From the NCBI GenBank assembly GCA_964613305.1, contig CAZTII010000001.1:1-64000 (forward strand): a DNA stretch of 64,000 nucleotides, read 5' to 3'. The notes under the pieces are model-generated. The model saw only the letters and a program-made list of their open reading frames with translations. It did not search any database and was not told the DNA's origin. The position numbers were made by a program, and so were the translations under genes. This stretch comes from CAZTII01 sp964613305. Lineage in GTDB: Bacteria > Bacillota_I > Bacilli_A > Erysipelotrichales > Erysipelotrichaceae. Positions 7,901-17,583 of the stretch are shown here, piece by piece. Within the stretch, counting starts at the first letter, position 1, and every line of letters starts with the position of its first letter.

Positions 7901-9217
7901 TTAATCTTTTTTTTGTCCAACATAAAGACCGGCAGGGCGAATAATACGGTTACAATATAGTTTTTCTTCAATATTGTGTGCTAGCCAACCAATTGAACGA
8001 CTAGTAACAAATAGTGGCGAATATAAATCTTCAGGGATTGATAACATATCGTAAATTAATCCACTATAATAATCTACATTAGTACAAATATTTTTATTTT
8101 TCTTTTCTTTGAAATAAGTGCTTACTAATTGTTCAAAGCGATCATAGAAATTTAAAACATCTTCTTGTTCTTTTGTTTTAACAAGGTTATATGCTTGTAC
8201 TTTTAATAATTTGCATCGTGGATCGGAGATAGTATACACCGCATGGCCAAAACCATACACAAGTCCCGCATTATCAAAGAAATCTTGATTTAATAATTTT
8301 TCAATAATAGTAATGATTTCTTCGTCTGTAGCTTTTGTAGAAATAGTATTGATAATTGTATCCATCATTTGTTTACAAGTGATATTTGCACCACCATGTC
8401 TTGGACCTTTTAACGAACCGACAGAAGCACTAAAAGCAGAGTAAATATCAGTCGCAGTTGATGCAACAACGAGGTTAGCGAATGTTGAATTATTTCCTGA
8501 ACCGTGATCAGCGTGCATAATTAAGAGTAAATCCAATAAATGTGCTTCTTCTTTTGTAAAGTTACCATCTGGTCTTAACATGTACAATATATTTTCAGAT
8601 ATACTGTATTCCTTTTTAATCGGATGAATAATTAAACTTTTTTTATCGATGAAATGAGCTTTTGATTGATATGAATAAATCATCATACTTGGTATTTTAG
8701 CTACTATGGAAATTCCTTGTTTAAGGGTATTTAAAACACTACAATCGTCCGCTAATGCATCTTCATTGTATAAGTTTAATAAATCTTTTTGTAACTCATT
8801 CATAATACTTGAAGAAGGTTGTGTTAAAATATTGTTCGTTAAAAAATCCTTTGGTAATTCATAATTTTTTTGAAGTTCATCTTTAAATAGCTGTAGTTCT
8901 TCGGCATTTGGTAAATAGCCAAATAAGATAAGGAAACATGTTTGTTCATATCCGTCGGTACAATCAGGACCAAAATAGCTAATCAATTCTTTTAACTCAA
9001 TCCCTCGATAAAATAATTGTCCAGGAATATCTACTTTTGTACCATCTTCAAGTCGTTTATAACCAACTACATCGGCAATTGTTGTTAAACCGATTAAAAC
9101 TCCAGTTCCATCTTCATTTCGCAATCCCTTTTTTACGTTATGTTTAATATATAGTTCATTTGGTATGGCATTCTTTTGAGAGGATTCATTAAAAATATCT
9201 ATTAATTGTTTATTCAT
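7901..9217 (-). CDS. gltA: Citrate synthase
   Basis: A 438-residue citrate synthase that condenses acetyl-CoA and oxaloacetate to citrate. Seen in order: LLLIMHADHGSGNNSTF with the first active-site His, SLKGPRHGGAN, and the signature GFGHAVYTISDPR with the second catalytic His, followed by a C-terminal Arg-containing IRPAGLYVG. The start has GGAGA ten bases upstream. It is divergent from an aconitase gene 116 bases away, so the pair makes isocitrate from acetyl-CoA. No isocitrate dehydrogenase is in the window. It could serve glutamate synthesis rather than a full cycle (inference). Confidence 0.95.
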   Translation of the reverse strand: MNKQLIDIFNESSQKNAIPNELYIKHNVKKGLRNEDGTGVLIGLTTIADVVGYKRLEDGTKVDIPGQLFYRGIELKELISYFGPDCTDGYEQTCFLILFGYLPNAEELQLFKDELQKNYELPKDFLTNNILTQPSSSIMNELQKDLLNLYNEDALADDCSVLNTLKQGISIVAKIPSMMIYSYQSKAHFIDKKSLIIHPIKKEYSISENILYMLRPDGNFTKEEAHLLDLLLIMHADHGSGNNSTFANLVVASTATDIYSAFSASVGSLKGPRHGGANITCKQMMDTIINTISTKATDEEIITIIEKLLNQDFFDNAGLVYGFGHAVYTISDPRCKLLKVQAYNLVKTKEQEDVLNFYDRFEQLVSTYFKEKKNKNICTNVDYYSGLIYDMLSIPEDLYSPLFVTSRSIGWLAHNIEEKLYCNRIIRPAGLYVGQKKD

Positions 9218-9283
9218 GGTTGTCTCCTTATGTAATATTCTTATCTATTCTATCAAATTTTTAAGTTTAATAAAGTAAAAAGG

Positions 9284-9310
9284 TTGAATTTTATATAATT
9301 ATGATATAAT
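9284..9310 (+). promoter_or_regulatory. Promoter of aconitase gene
   Basis: TTGAAT at 9284-9289 and TATAAT at 9305-9310 (15-base spacer, slightly short), about 13 bases before the GGAGG site of the aconitase gene. It lies in the 116-base divergent region shared with citrate synthase. Confidence 0.5.
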
Positions 9311-9333
9311 TTAAAAAATAATGGAGGGAAAAA

Positions 9334-11250
9334 ATGAAAAGTGTAACTGTTAAAATATTAGAAAAACACCTTGTTGAAGGTGAAATGATTAAAGGAAATC
9401 CGATAAAAATAAAAATCGACAATACTCTAACTCAAGATGCGACAGGAACAATGGCTTATCTTCAATTAGAAGCAATGGGCATCGATAAAGTTAAAACGAA
9501 GCGTTCTGTGAGTTATGTTGATCACAATACACTTCAAGGTGATTATATGAATGCTGACGACCATAAATACTTACAATCGGTGGCAAGTAGATATGGTGTT
9601 TATTATTCAAAGGCTGGTAATGGTATTTGTCATCAAGTTCAATTAGAACGTTTTGATAGACCGTCTGAAACTCTTCTTGGTTCCGATTCGCATACACCTA
9701 CTGCTGGTGCAATGGGGATGATTGCAATAGGTGCAGGTGGTTTAGATGTCGCTTGTGCGATGGCTGGTTTACCGTTTAGCATGAAAATGCCAAGTGTTGT
9801 CAATATTAACTTAGTTGGTGAATTAAAACTTGGGGTATCAAGTAAAGACATTATTTTAAAAGTATTAGAAATTTTAGGCGTTAAAGGTGGCGTTGGTAAA
9901 ATTATTGAATATAGTGGTGAAGGAATTAAAAGCTTAACGGTTCCAGAAAGAAGTACAATTACAAACATGGGTGCAGAGTTAGGGGCAACAACGTCTCTAT
10001 TTCCTTCCGATGAACAAACACTATTATTTTTAGAGAAACAACAACGTGCTCATGATTTTATTGAACTAAAAGCGGACGACAATGCTTTTTATGATGAATC
10101 GTATACAATTGATTTAAGTACGATAGAACCTTTATGTGCTGCGCCGCATTCTCCTGATAACATTCAAACGATTAAAGAAAACGTTGGTAAAAAAGTTGAT
10201 CAAGTTTGTATTGGCTCTTGTACCAATAGTTCATACACAGATCTTAAAAATGTAGCGAATATTTTTAAAGGCAAGAAAATACATCCAGATGTATCATGTA
10301 CTATTTCCTTTGGTTCAAAACAAGTAATGGAAATGTTAGTGAAGTGTGGTGGTATGGGAGACTTAATCGCTAGTGGCGCGCGTATTTTAGAAGCGACTTG
10401 TGGTCCTTGTATTGGTATGGGTCAAGCACCAATGACTAATGCTGTATCTCTAAGAACATTTAATCGTAATTTTTATGGAAGAAGCGGTACAACGAGTGCA
10501 AATGTTTATCTTGTTTCTCCAGAAACAGCGGCGATTAGTGCGATTAATGGATGTTTCTCTTTAGCAACCAACGTCGATTATGAAAAAGCACAGATGCCGA
10601 ATGAGTTTATTATCGATGATGCGATGATTATTGCGCCAAAGTGTGATCCAAATGAACCAATTATTAAAGGTCCAAATATTAAGGATTTACCAATTAAGGC
10701 TAATTTATCGACAATAAATAAAAAAGTGATGATTAAAGTTGGTGATAATATTACAACCGACCATATTATGCCAGCAGGGGCTAAAGTATTACCTTATCGT
10801 AGTAACATCGAAAAAATTAGTGAGTTCTGTTATGGACAAGTTGATGATAAATTTGCGTCACGCTGTTTGGAAAATGGTGGAGGATTTATTATCGGTGGAG
10901 GTAATTACGGTCAAGGTTCTTCTCGTGAACATGCGGCATTAGCGCCAATGTATTTAGGAATTGACGCGGTAATTGCGAAAAGCTATGCACGTATTCATCA
11001 ACAAAACTTAGTGAATTCAGGTATTTTAGCGTGTACTTTTATTAATACAGAAGATTATGATATGATCGATTTATTGGATCAATTAGAAATTATCGATGTT
11101 ACTAATTTACAAGTAGATGTTCCTTTGAAAATAGTAAATCATACAAAAAATACATCATTTATGGTAGAACATAATTTAACTGAAGAACAAATTATGGTTA
11201 TTAAAAACGGTGGTTATTTAAATTGTATTAAAAAGGGATATTATAATTAA
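9334..11250 (+). CDS. Aconitate hydratase (short, ~640-residue type)
   Basis: A 638-residue aconitase that isomerises citrate to isocitrate. The 4Fe-4S cluster cysteines lie in GSCTNSSYTD and in EATCGPCIGMG, and the mobile C-terminal swivel domain starts near residue 460 (DNITTDHIMPAG) with the GQGSSREHAAL motif. It is much shorter than AcnA/AcnB (about 850-900 residues) and matches the compact type found in anaerobic Bacillota and Thermotogae. TGGAGGG precedes the ATG. It is divergent from citrate synthase and followed by its own terminator. Distinguishing it from homoaconitase or isopropylmalate isomerase rests on the neighbour and length. Confidence 0.9.
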   Translation: MKSVTVKILEKHLVEGEMIKGNPIKIKIDNTLTQDATGTMAYLQLEAMGIDKVKTKRSVSYVDHNTLQGDYMNADDHKYLQSVASRYGVYYSKAGNGICHQVQLERFDRPSETLLGSDSHTPTAGAMGMIAIGAGGLDVACAMAGLPFSMKMPSVVNINLVGELKLGVSSKDIILKVLEILGVKGGVGKIIEYSGEGIKSLTVPERSTITNMGAELGATTSLFPSDEQTLLFLEKQQRAHDFIELKADDNAFYDESYTIDLSTIEPLCAAPHSPDNIQTIKENVGKKVDQVCIGSCTNSSYTDLKNVANIFKGKKIHPDVSCTISFGSKQVMEMLVKCGGMGDLIASGARILEATCGPCIGMGQAPMTNAVSLRTFNRNFYGRSGTTSANVYLVSPETAAISAINGCFSLATNVDYEKAQMPNEFIIDDAMIIAPKCDPNEPIIKGPNIKDLPIKANLSTINKKVMIKVGDNITTDHIMPAGAKVLPYRSNIEKISEFCYGQVDDKFASRCLENGGGFIIGGGNYGQGSSREHAALAPMYLGIDAVIAKSYARIHQQNLVNSGILACTFINTEDYDMIDLLDQLEIIDVTNLQVDVPLKIVNHTKNTSFMVEHNLTEEQIMVIKNGGYLNCIKKGYYN

Positions 11251-11305
11251 AACAAAGTACTTTTGGAATGTTCTCTGTCAAGTTGATAAATAAAATAAAA
11301 AAGTT

Positions 11306-11338
11306 AAGCCAAACTGATATCATTTAGTTTGGTTTTTT
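11306..11338 (+). terminator. Terminator of aconitase gene
   Basis: AGCCAAACT pairs with AGTTTGGTT around an AT-rich loop that itself contains TGATATCA, followed by six T. Confidence 0.85.
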
Positions 11339-11398
11339 ATTATGTAATCATATGAAAATTCGGTTTAATTGTATATTTAACCTTTCGATTCATAATAA

Positions 11399-11450
11399 AA
11401 TCCCACCTATATAGATTAATGAAATTTCATTTGTCTACTTTGGTGGGATT
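11399..11450 (-). terminator. Long-loop inverted repeat, probable terminator of FAD-dehydrogenase gene
   Basis: AATCCCACC (11399-11407) and GGTGGGATT (11442-11450) are perfect 9-base arms. The 34-base interior holds a second palindrome, ATGAAATTTCAT (11419-11430). On the minus strand the outer stem is followed by TTTATTATG, so it can terminate the gene ending at 11474. The structured interior is unusual for a simple terminator. Confidence 0.55.
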
Positions 11451-11473
11451 GTACAAAACTATTTCGTTTTTAG

Positions 11474-13042
11474 TTATTTTGTTTGATTCGACATTTCATG
11501 AATAATGGATAATGCTACTTTGTAACCGTCAAGTGCACTTGACATAATTCCTCCAGAATATCCTGCACCTTCACCACATGGATACACATTTTTAATGCTT
11601 TTAGACTGAAAGTTTATATCGCGTGGTATCTTAATTGGTGAAGAAGAACGTGTTTCAATGGCAGTTAATATACTATCTTCATTGATAAAACCTGGCATTT
11701 TTTTGTTAAATAATGGTAAAATTTCATGGAAAGCTTCATTGACATAACTTGGAAATAAAGTGTTTAAATCCGTGTAATGAACATTTAATTGATAAGAAGG
11801 TTGAATGTTTCTACAACCAGTAGAAGGGGTGTTATTTAAATAATCAATGACACGTTGTGCTGGGGCTTGATAGTTACTTCCGCCTAACAGAAAAGCTTCG
11901 TTTTCTAATTTCTTTTGAAATTCAAAACCATCTAATGGATGATTTTTATAAAAATCAGCTACTTTTATTTGGCACAATAATGCACTATTCGCATTGGTTA
12001 AATCACGTTGACTATAACTCATACCATTTACAGAAATGCTGTTTTCTTCACTTTGACTAGCCATTACGATACCACCTGGGCACATGCAGAAAGTATACAC
12101 TCCACGTCCATTTTTTGCAGTTTGTGCTAGACGATATTCGGCAGGTGGAAGTTGTGAAGCGAACTCTTTGTGTTGGGTTGTATTGACCCATGATTGTAAG
12201 TGTTCAATGCGTGCTCCAATCGCAAAGTCTTTTGGTTCCATTGTTAGTTGTTGGTTATATAATATGTGGTATGTATCACTTGCGCTATGACCAAGACATA
12301 ATAGAACGCAGTCAGAATGAATTTCTTTATCATTGGCAATAATACCAATACAACGATTGTTGTTGATGAGTAGTGATTGCATTTTCGTATTAAATTGGAA
12401 AGAGCCACCTAAACGAATTATTTTTAGACGAATATTTTTAACGATTTCACGTAAAGCATCCGTTCCTACATGAGGATAGCTCTCATATCGTATAGATGGA
12501 TTAGCTCCAGCTTCAACTAATTCATCGATAATGACGTGGATGCGGTCATCTTTTATGCGAGTTGTAAGCTTCCCATCAGAAAAAGTGCCTGCACCTCCTT
12601 CGCCATACAATACATTGGATTCTTTGTTTAGTTTACCGTATTGTAAAAACTGTTCAACGTCTTCAATACGATCTTCCATACTACTTCCACGTTCAATAAT
12701 AATTGGTTTTAAACCAGCTTTTGCCATTGCTAGGGCGGCAAACATACCGGAAGGACCAAAGCCAACAACTAGTGGTTGAGTTGTAGGATTATTAACGATA
12801 ATGTCTTCAACCTTTTTTTCTTCGTATAAACTTACATCTTTTAATTTAAGGTATTTATTTTCATTTAGTACGGTAACCGCAACACTATACACATAAAATG
12901 GTGTAGATTCACGGGCATCTAATGATTTTTTTACAATAGACCAAGAGTTAATATAAGAAGGTTTTGCTTGTATTTTTTTTGCGATAATTGCGGTATTTAA
13001 TTCAACATCGATGGTGCAATGAATATTTTTTATTAGTATCAT
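11474..13042 (-). CDS. FAD-dependent dehydrogenase (COG2509-like)
   Basis: A 522-residue flavoprotein. After a ~90-residue N-terminal alpha/beta domain comes the dinucleotide-binding motif VGFGPSGMFAALAMA with IIIERG, then EGGAGTFSDGKLTTR, FCMCPGGIV (two Cys) and the C-terminal YPCGEGAGYSGGIMS that closes the FAD site. This pattern is typical of the uncharacterised COG2509 FAD-dependent dehydrogenases, common in Bacillota. The substrate is unknown. GGGAG precedes the ATG. It is divergent from the EAL gene; the 270 bases between them are AT-rich with a TATAAT at 13250-13255 and no clear -35 element. Confidence 0.85.
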   Translation of the reverse strand: MILIKNIHCTIDVELNTAIIAKKIQAKPSYINSWSIVKKSLDARESTPFYVYSVAVTVLNENKYLKLKDVSLYEEKKVEDIIVNNPTTQPLVVGFGPSGMFAALAMAKAGLKPIIIERGSSMEDRIEDVEQFLQYGKLNKESNVLYGEGGAGTFSDGKLTTRIKDDRIHVIIDELVEAGANPSIRYESYPHVGTDALREIVKNIRLKIIRLGGSFQFNTKMQSLLINNNRCIGIIANDKEIHSDCVLLCLGHSASDTYHILYNQQLTMEPKDFAIGARIEHLQSWVNTTQHKEFASQLPPAEYRLAQTAKNGRGVYTFCMCPGGIVMASQSEENSISVNGMSYSQRDLTNANSALLCQIKVADFYKNHPLDGFEFQKKLENEAFLLGGSNYQAPAQRVIDYLNNTPSTGCRNIQPSYQLNVHYTDLNTLFPSYVNEAFHEILPLFNKKMPGFINEDSILTAIETRSSSPIKIPRDINFQSKSIKNVYPCGEGAGYSGGIMSSALDGYKVALSIIHEMSNQTK

Positions 13043-13312
13043 AGGTATCTCCCTCTAGTAAGATTATACAGTATAACATCATTTTCATGTATTAATTTAT
13101 TTAAATTAAAAAAATGTTGTTATTTTATAAAAGGACAAGTAAAATGTGTTGTTAAGATGATTTTTAATTCACTTTTAAATTAAATTTAAATATCAAATAA
13201 AGGTTAAAAAATAAATCAAAAAAATATATCATAATATTGTTTAAAAATGTATAATGTAATAAGGTAGTAACATTTATTAATTTAGTGTAAACTTCATAAA
13301 GGAGGTGGTACT

Positions 13313-15229
13313 ATGGTAAATGGATTATTGAAACAGAATATATCGCAGCATTGTTAATTGCAGTAATTTACGTGTACACTTATTTAGACCGCAAAGTATC
13401 TTTACCTCGTAATATACAGTTTAGAAGAGTTGTTTTAATTGCTTTTTTAAATGTTTTATCAAGTATTTTAAGCGTATATTTTATTGTCCATGCGAAAGAA
13501 TTTCCACTTTTCCTTAATCATATTGTCCAAATAGTATTTTTTACCTTTACGAGTGTATCAGCGATGGGTATATTTTGTTACACCGTTATTATCATTTATG
13601 ATAATTTAAATCGACAGCCAGAAAGAGATATTGTACTAAAAGCGTATTATATTATCACGTTTGTCTTTGTTGTGTTAGTTTTTCTAAACCCTTGGCTTAA
13701 AACTTTTTATTATTTTGATAACGACTATAATTATATCCGTGGTGATTATTCGTATATGTCATATTTCTTATATTTAGTATATATTGGCTTATTATCGGCT
13801 GTATATATGTATTTAAAAGATGCGATCGATAGTACCTTTAAACGGATGGCTCTTATTGGCATACCAACATCCTTTTTTCTTGTTTTAATGCAATATTTAA
13901 ATCCTGACGCTATATATTTTGGTACTGCAGTTGCTTTTGCGTTATTGATTGTTTTTATCACCCTTCAACAAAGTCAAATGAATGTTGATATATTAACTGG
14001 TGTTGGAAAACGCGCTGTTTTTACATATACTGTGCAACAATTGGTATTACAAAAAATATCATTTAGAATTATTATTATCGGTGTTGATGAAGTAAAAACG
14101 GTTAATTCGCGTTATGGATCGAATGTTGGTGATCGACTTTTTAAAAAAATTACATCGAGTTTACTTGAATTATTGAAAACATCGATGGTTTATCGAATTC
14201 GTAGTACTAGTTTTGCTTTAATTGTTTTAGAAGAAGATGAAGAAAAGTATCGTGAATTTCTTGAAAAAATAATTACTTTATTTACTAATGATTGGGATTT
14301 AGTGGAATATCAAATTTCAATGTCTTTTAAAATCGTTGATTTATTTCATGAAAGTGGAAAAGAAACATTTTCTGAATTAATGGATAATTTTGAAAATATG
14401 GTTGAATTGTCTAAGATGCTTAAAGGTGAAAATTACATCCAATTTAATGATAGTATGAAAGAAGCGAGTAAAAGAAAAGAATTTATTGTTGAGTTGGTGC
14501 GATTTTCTATTCGCGCTAAGCGCTTTAAAATTGTGTTTCAACCGATTTATAATTGCAATGCAAATGATTTTTTAGGATGTGAAGTATTATTACGTTTAAA
14601 TGATTATAGTGGGAAAGCTATTTCTCCTTCAGAGTTTATTGAAGTTGCGGAACAATATAATTTAATATCGGATGTTGGTTGGATTGTAATTGAAAAAGTT
14701 TGTCAATTTTTAGTGAAAAATCAAACATTTGATAAATATATTACGATTAATATAGCTCCTCAACATTTTTTAAAAAATGATTTTTTACATCGTTTTTTTG
14801 AAATGTTAGATACGTATCAAATTAATTATCATCAGATTAAATTAGAGATTACGGAACGTTTCTTATTGTGGGATTTTGATTTAACGATGAGTTATTTAAG
14901 AGCATTAAATCGTCGTGGTATTGGTGTTTTATTAGATGATTTTGGTTCTGGGTATTCTAATATGTTTATGATTAATAAGTTTTGTTTGGAATGTATTAAA
15001 TTTGATGGCTCTTTAATTACTGATGTTGTAAGTAGTGAAAAAACTCAAATAATATTAAAAGCTTTTATTGATGGAATTCGTCAATCAGGTTCTAAGGTTT
15101 TAATTGAAGGTGTTGAAACAGAAGAACAAGCACAGTTATTGAAAAGCATGGGTGTTGATTATATTCAAGGATACTATTATGCAAGACCTTTAAAAGAAGA
15201 TGATTTGTTGAAATTCTTAAAAAAACTAG
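13313..15229 (+). CDS. Membrane GGDEF(degenerate)-EAL protein, reading frame disrupted at both ends
   Basis: The main open frame (from TTG 13351) encodes multiple membrane helices (about the first 220 residues), a GGDEF domain and an EAL domain. The GGDEF motif is replaced by RSTSF. EAL is EVL, but the metal and catalytic residues remain (INIAP, EITE, LLDDFGSGYSN, IEGVE), so c-di-GMP hydrolysis is plausible. The best start, ATG 13313 with GGAGG at 13301, is out of frame: one extra A in AAA at 13318-13320 would give MVKWIIETEYIAALL and join the frames. At the end, A7 at 15219-15225 is one A too long for the TAG at 15227-15229; as written the frame runs to 15402, antisense to the peroxiredoxin gene. 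Restored length is 638 residues. Confidence 0.75.
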
Positions 15230-15245
15230 CGTTAGCTAGTTTTTA
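15219..15245. terminator. Bidirectional terminator inside the EAL gene's open frame
   Basis: AAAAACTAGC (15221-15230) pairs perfectly with GCTAGTTTTT (15235-15244) around GTTA. It has T-runs for both strands and ends just before the peroxiredoxin stop at 15249. In the + strand as given, no in-frame stop of the EAL gene precedes it. Confidence 0.9.
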
Positions 15246-15248
15246 TCA

Positions 15249-15920
15249 TTATTTGCTTTCTTTTCTAAAGCACATAAACCAATCAAGGCAATATGTGTTT
15301 TCGTCTTGTGTTTGCATTCTTTCTTTTGCTACACCACATGAACCAGCTGTTGGAACGATTACATCTTGTCCTTCGCGCCAGTCAGCAGGAGTTGCACAAT
15401 GATCTTTATCAGCTTTTTGTAAAGCGATGATAATACGTTTGATTTCATCAAAGTTTCTTCCAGTTGATAATGGGTAGTATAGAATTGTACGTACGATTCC
15501 TTCAGGGTCAATTACAAATACCGCACGAACTGCTTGCGTTGTTGATTGACTTGGTTGAATCATTCCATATTGTTTTGAAACATCCATCGTAATGTCTTCG
15601 ATTAATGGGAAAGTAATTTCAATATTCTTTTTACCATTCCATTCTAATTCATGGATTTTTCTTAACCATGCGATATGAGCATAAAGTGAATCAACAGATA
15701 GTCCTACTAGTTCAGTATTTAATGCTTTAAATTCATCAATCATTGAGCCGAAAGTCATAAATTCAGTTGTACAAACAGGTGTGAAATCTGCAGGGTGTGA
15801 GAAGAAGATTACCCATTTGCCAGCGTAATCAGCTGGGAAGTTGATAGTTCCTTGTGTTGTCTTTGCAGTGAAGCTTGGGGCTAAATCGCCAATTAACGGC
15901 ATTTTGTTTACATTTTCCAT
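15249..15920 (-). CDS. Peroxiredoxin (AhpC/TSA family, Prx6-like)
   Basis: A 223-residue peroxiredoxin that reduces H2O2 and organic peroxides. The active site is PADFTPVC with Pro43, Thr47 and peroxidatic Cys50. The length and the long C-terminal extension (DHCATPADWREGQDVIVP) place it with the Prx6/archaeal-type enzymes. Further cysteines near the C-terminus (about 190-205) could act as resolving thiols. The reading frame extends upstream to 15971, but the ATG at 15920 has an AGGAA site and starts the conserved MPLIGDLAPSF. A Fur/PerR-like operator lies 36 bases upstream. Confidence 0.93.
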   Translation of the reverse strand: MENVNKMPLIGDLAPSFTAKTTQGTINFPADYAGKWVIFFSHPADFTPVCTTEFMTFGSMIDEFKALNTELVGLSVDSLYAHIAWLRKIHELEWNGKKNIEITFPLIEDITMDVSKQYGMIQPSQSTTQAVRAVFVIDPEGIVRTILYYPLSTGRNFDEIKRIIIALQKADKDHCATPADWREGQDVIVPTAGSCGVAKERMQTQDENTYCLDWFMCFRKESK

Positions 15921-15955
15921 AGTGTGTAAGTTCCTTTCTTGAATTACTAACTTAA

Positions 15956-15970
15956 TGATAATCATTTTCA
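15956..15970 (-). promoter_or_regulatory. Fur/PerR-type operator upstream of peroxiredoxin
   Basis: TGATAAT-C-ATTTTCA is a 7-1-7 dyad with one mismatch from TGATAATnATTATCA. Fur-family 7-1-7 boxes (Fur or PerR) have this form. The peroxide-detoxifying target makes PerR the likelier binder (inference). Confidence 0.6.
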
Positions 15971-16062
15971 ATAAAAAAGACAGTAACTAAGTCACATACA
16001 GTTAAAGTGTTTTAAAAAATACTATTTATGGTATAGTAATAGCATAGATGGAGGTGTTTATA

Positions 16063-17583
16063 TTGCAGTGGCTTAAAAATAGTGGCCTTGAACAAATTAT
16101 TATTGATTCAATTAAGTCGGTTTTGCCGGTTTATATAATCATTACATTACTGTCGATAGCGTTTATACCGTTATCAAGTCATGTGTATTTTACATTGCAC
16201 ATTGGAACGTTATTTGTTGTTGCCGGACTAGTCTTTTTTTCTTTAGGAACGGATAGCGCGATGACACCAATCGGTGAAGGTATTGGTAGTTTGATTGCTC
16301 ATAGCGATAAAAAATGGTTTATTGTTCTAGTATCGCTTATCATTGGTTTTTCTTGTGCACTAGCAGAACCAAATATTATTTTATTGACGAAACAGTTTCC
16401 TAGTTTGGATAGTAAAATGTTAGTGTTTTTAATTTCAAGTGCAGTTGGTATCTTTGTGATGATTGCGGTTGTAAGAATTTATTTAAAGATTAAACTACGT
16501 ACGATATTTTTGGTTTGTTACACAATGATTATGGTGCTTGCTTTATTAGTAGAACCGCACTTTTTATCGGCAGCTCTAGATTCTGGAGGAGTTATTACAG
16601 GTCCAGTGGTCGTTCCGTTTTTAATGGCAATTGGCGTTGGTTTGTCAAAAAATCGTAGCGATGATGATGCTGAAGATGATGTATTTGGTTTTGTTGGTTT
16701 AAGTGCGTTAGGACCAATGTTATCGGTATTGATTGTTGGTGTAATTGCAAAACCTAAACAAGCACCGATTGACATGTTTACACTTCAACATGGTGATAAT
16801 ACAAAACAATTATTTTCTTTCTTTTATCAGGCAATACCGCAGTACGGTAAAGAAATTGCGAGTGCTTTGTTGCCGTTGTGTATTTTCTTTGCTTTGTTTC
16901 AATGCAGTAAACAGCGTTTTGATAAGGAGAGAATGATGCAAGTGTGGGTTGGTTTATTGTATACTTGGATTGGTTTAGTTCTTTTTCTATGTGGTGTGTA
17001 TGTAGGGTATATGCCAGTTGGTCATCAAGTTGGAATGCAGATTGGGTTAAGCAATCACGCATGGTTAATGATTCCAATCGGGATGCTGCTTGCTTATTTT
17101 ATTGTTCTTGCCGAACCGGGTGTATATGTGCTAAACAAACAAGTATCGACAGTAACTGCTGATGCGATTCCAAAATCGGTATTGTCACTTTGTTTGTCGC
17201 TAGGGATAAGCATATCCATTGGATTGGCTTTATTGCGTATTATGTTTGATATTCCTTTATTAGTAATTATATTGCCGATTTTAATTGTTTCATTGATACT
17301 CAGTTTTTTTGTTCCACCACTGTTTACAGCGATTGCTTTTGATTCTGGAGGTGTTGCTTCAGGACCGATGAGTGCAGCATTCTTAATGCCATTAGCGATG
17401 GGTTTTTGTAGCTCGTTTAATAAAGACATCGCTACCTTTGCATTTGGATTAGTTGCCTTAGTTGCGATAGCACCTCTTGCAACCATTCAAGTTGTCGGCT
17501 TTATTGTTTCTATGAAGCAAAAGAAAATACATGAAAGTAAAAAAGTAGAGGAGGAAATAATATACTGTGGTCACTCTGAATAA
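16063..17583 (+). CDS. DUF1538 family multi-pass membrane protein
   Basis: A 506-residue integral membrane protein of the DUF1538 family, with about 12 hydrophobic segments. It consists of two homologous halves. Each half contains an AEP motif (ALAEPNIILLTKQ; LAEPGVYVLNKQ) followed later by a Gly-rich DSGG...GP motif (ALDSGGVITGPV; AFDSGGVASGPM). Duplicated halves with polar motifs inside membrane segments suggest a transporter. GGAGG at 16050-16054 sits inside a possible ATG start (16048), so translation most likely begins at TTG 16063. The downstream tandem-PII gene overlaps its 3' end by 17 bases, suggesting a PII-regulated carrier. Confidence 0.85.
   Translation: MQWLKNSGLEQIIIDSIKSVLPVYIIITLLSIAFIPLSSHVYFTLHIGTLFVVAGLVFFSLGTDSAMTPIGEGIGSLIAHSDKKWFIVLVSLIIGFSCALAEPNIILLTKQFPSLDSKMLVFLISSAVGIFVMIAVVRIYLKIKLRTIFLVCYTMIMVLALLVEPHFLSAALDSGGVITGPVVVPFLMAIGVGLSKNRSDDDAEDDVFGFVGLSALGPMLSVLIVGVIAKPKQAPIDMFTLQHGDNTKQLFSFFYQAIPQYGKEIASALLPLCIFFALFQCSKQRFDKERMMQVWVGLLYTWIGLVLFLCGVYVGYMPVGHQVGMQIGLSNHAWLMIPIGMLLAYFIVLAEPGVYVLNKQVSTVTADAIPKSVLSLCLSLGISISIGLALLRIMFDIPLLVIILPILIVSLILSFFVPPLFTAIAFDSGGVASGPMSAAFLMPLAMGFCSSFNKDIATFAFGLVALVAIAPLATIQVVGFIVSMKQKKIHESKKVEEEIIYCGHSE

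Noticed and set aside
12531..12779. Cys/Pro-rich + strand ORF inside the FAD-dehydrogenase gene
   Set aside because: Antisense to the FAD-binding motifs; composition explained by the opposite strand.
15250..15402. C-terminal extension of the EAL protein beyond residue LKKLALA
   Set aside because: The sequence is antisense to the conserved end of peroxiredoxin, follows a terminator hairpin and has no EAL-domain character.
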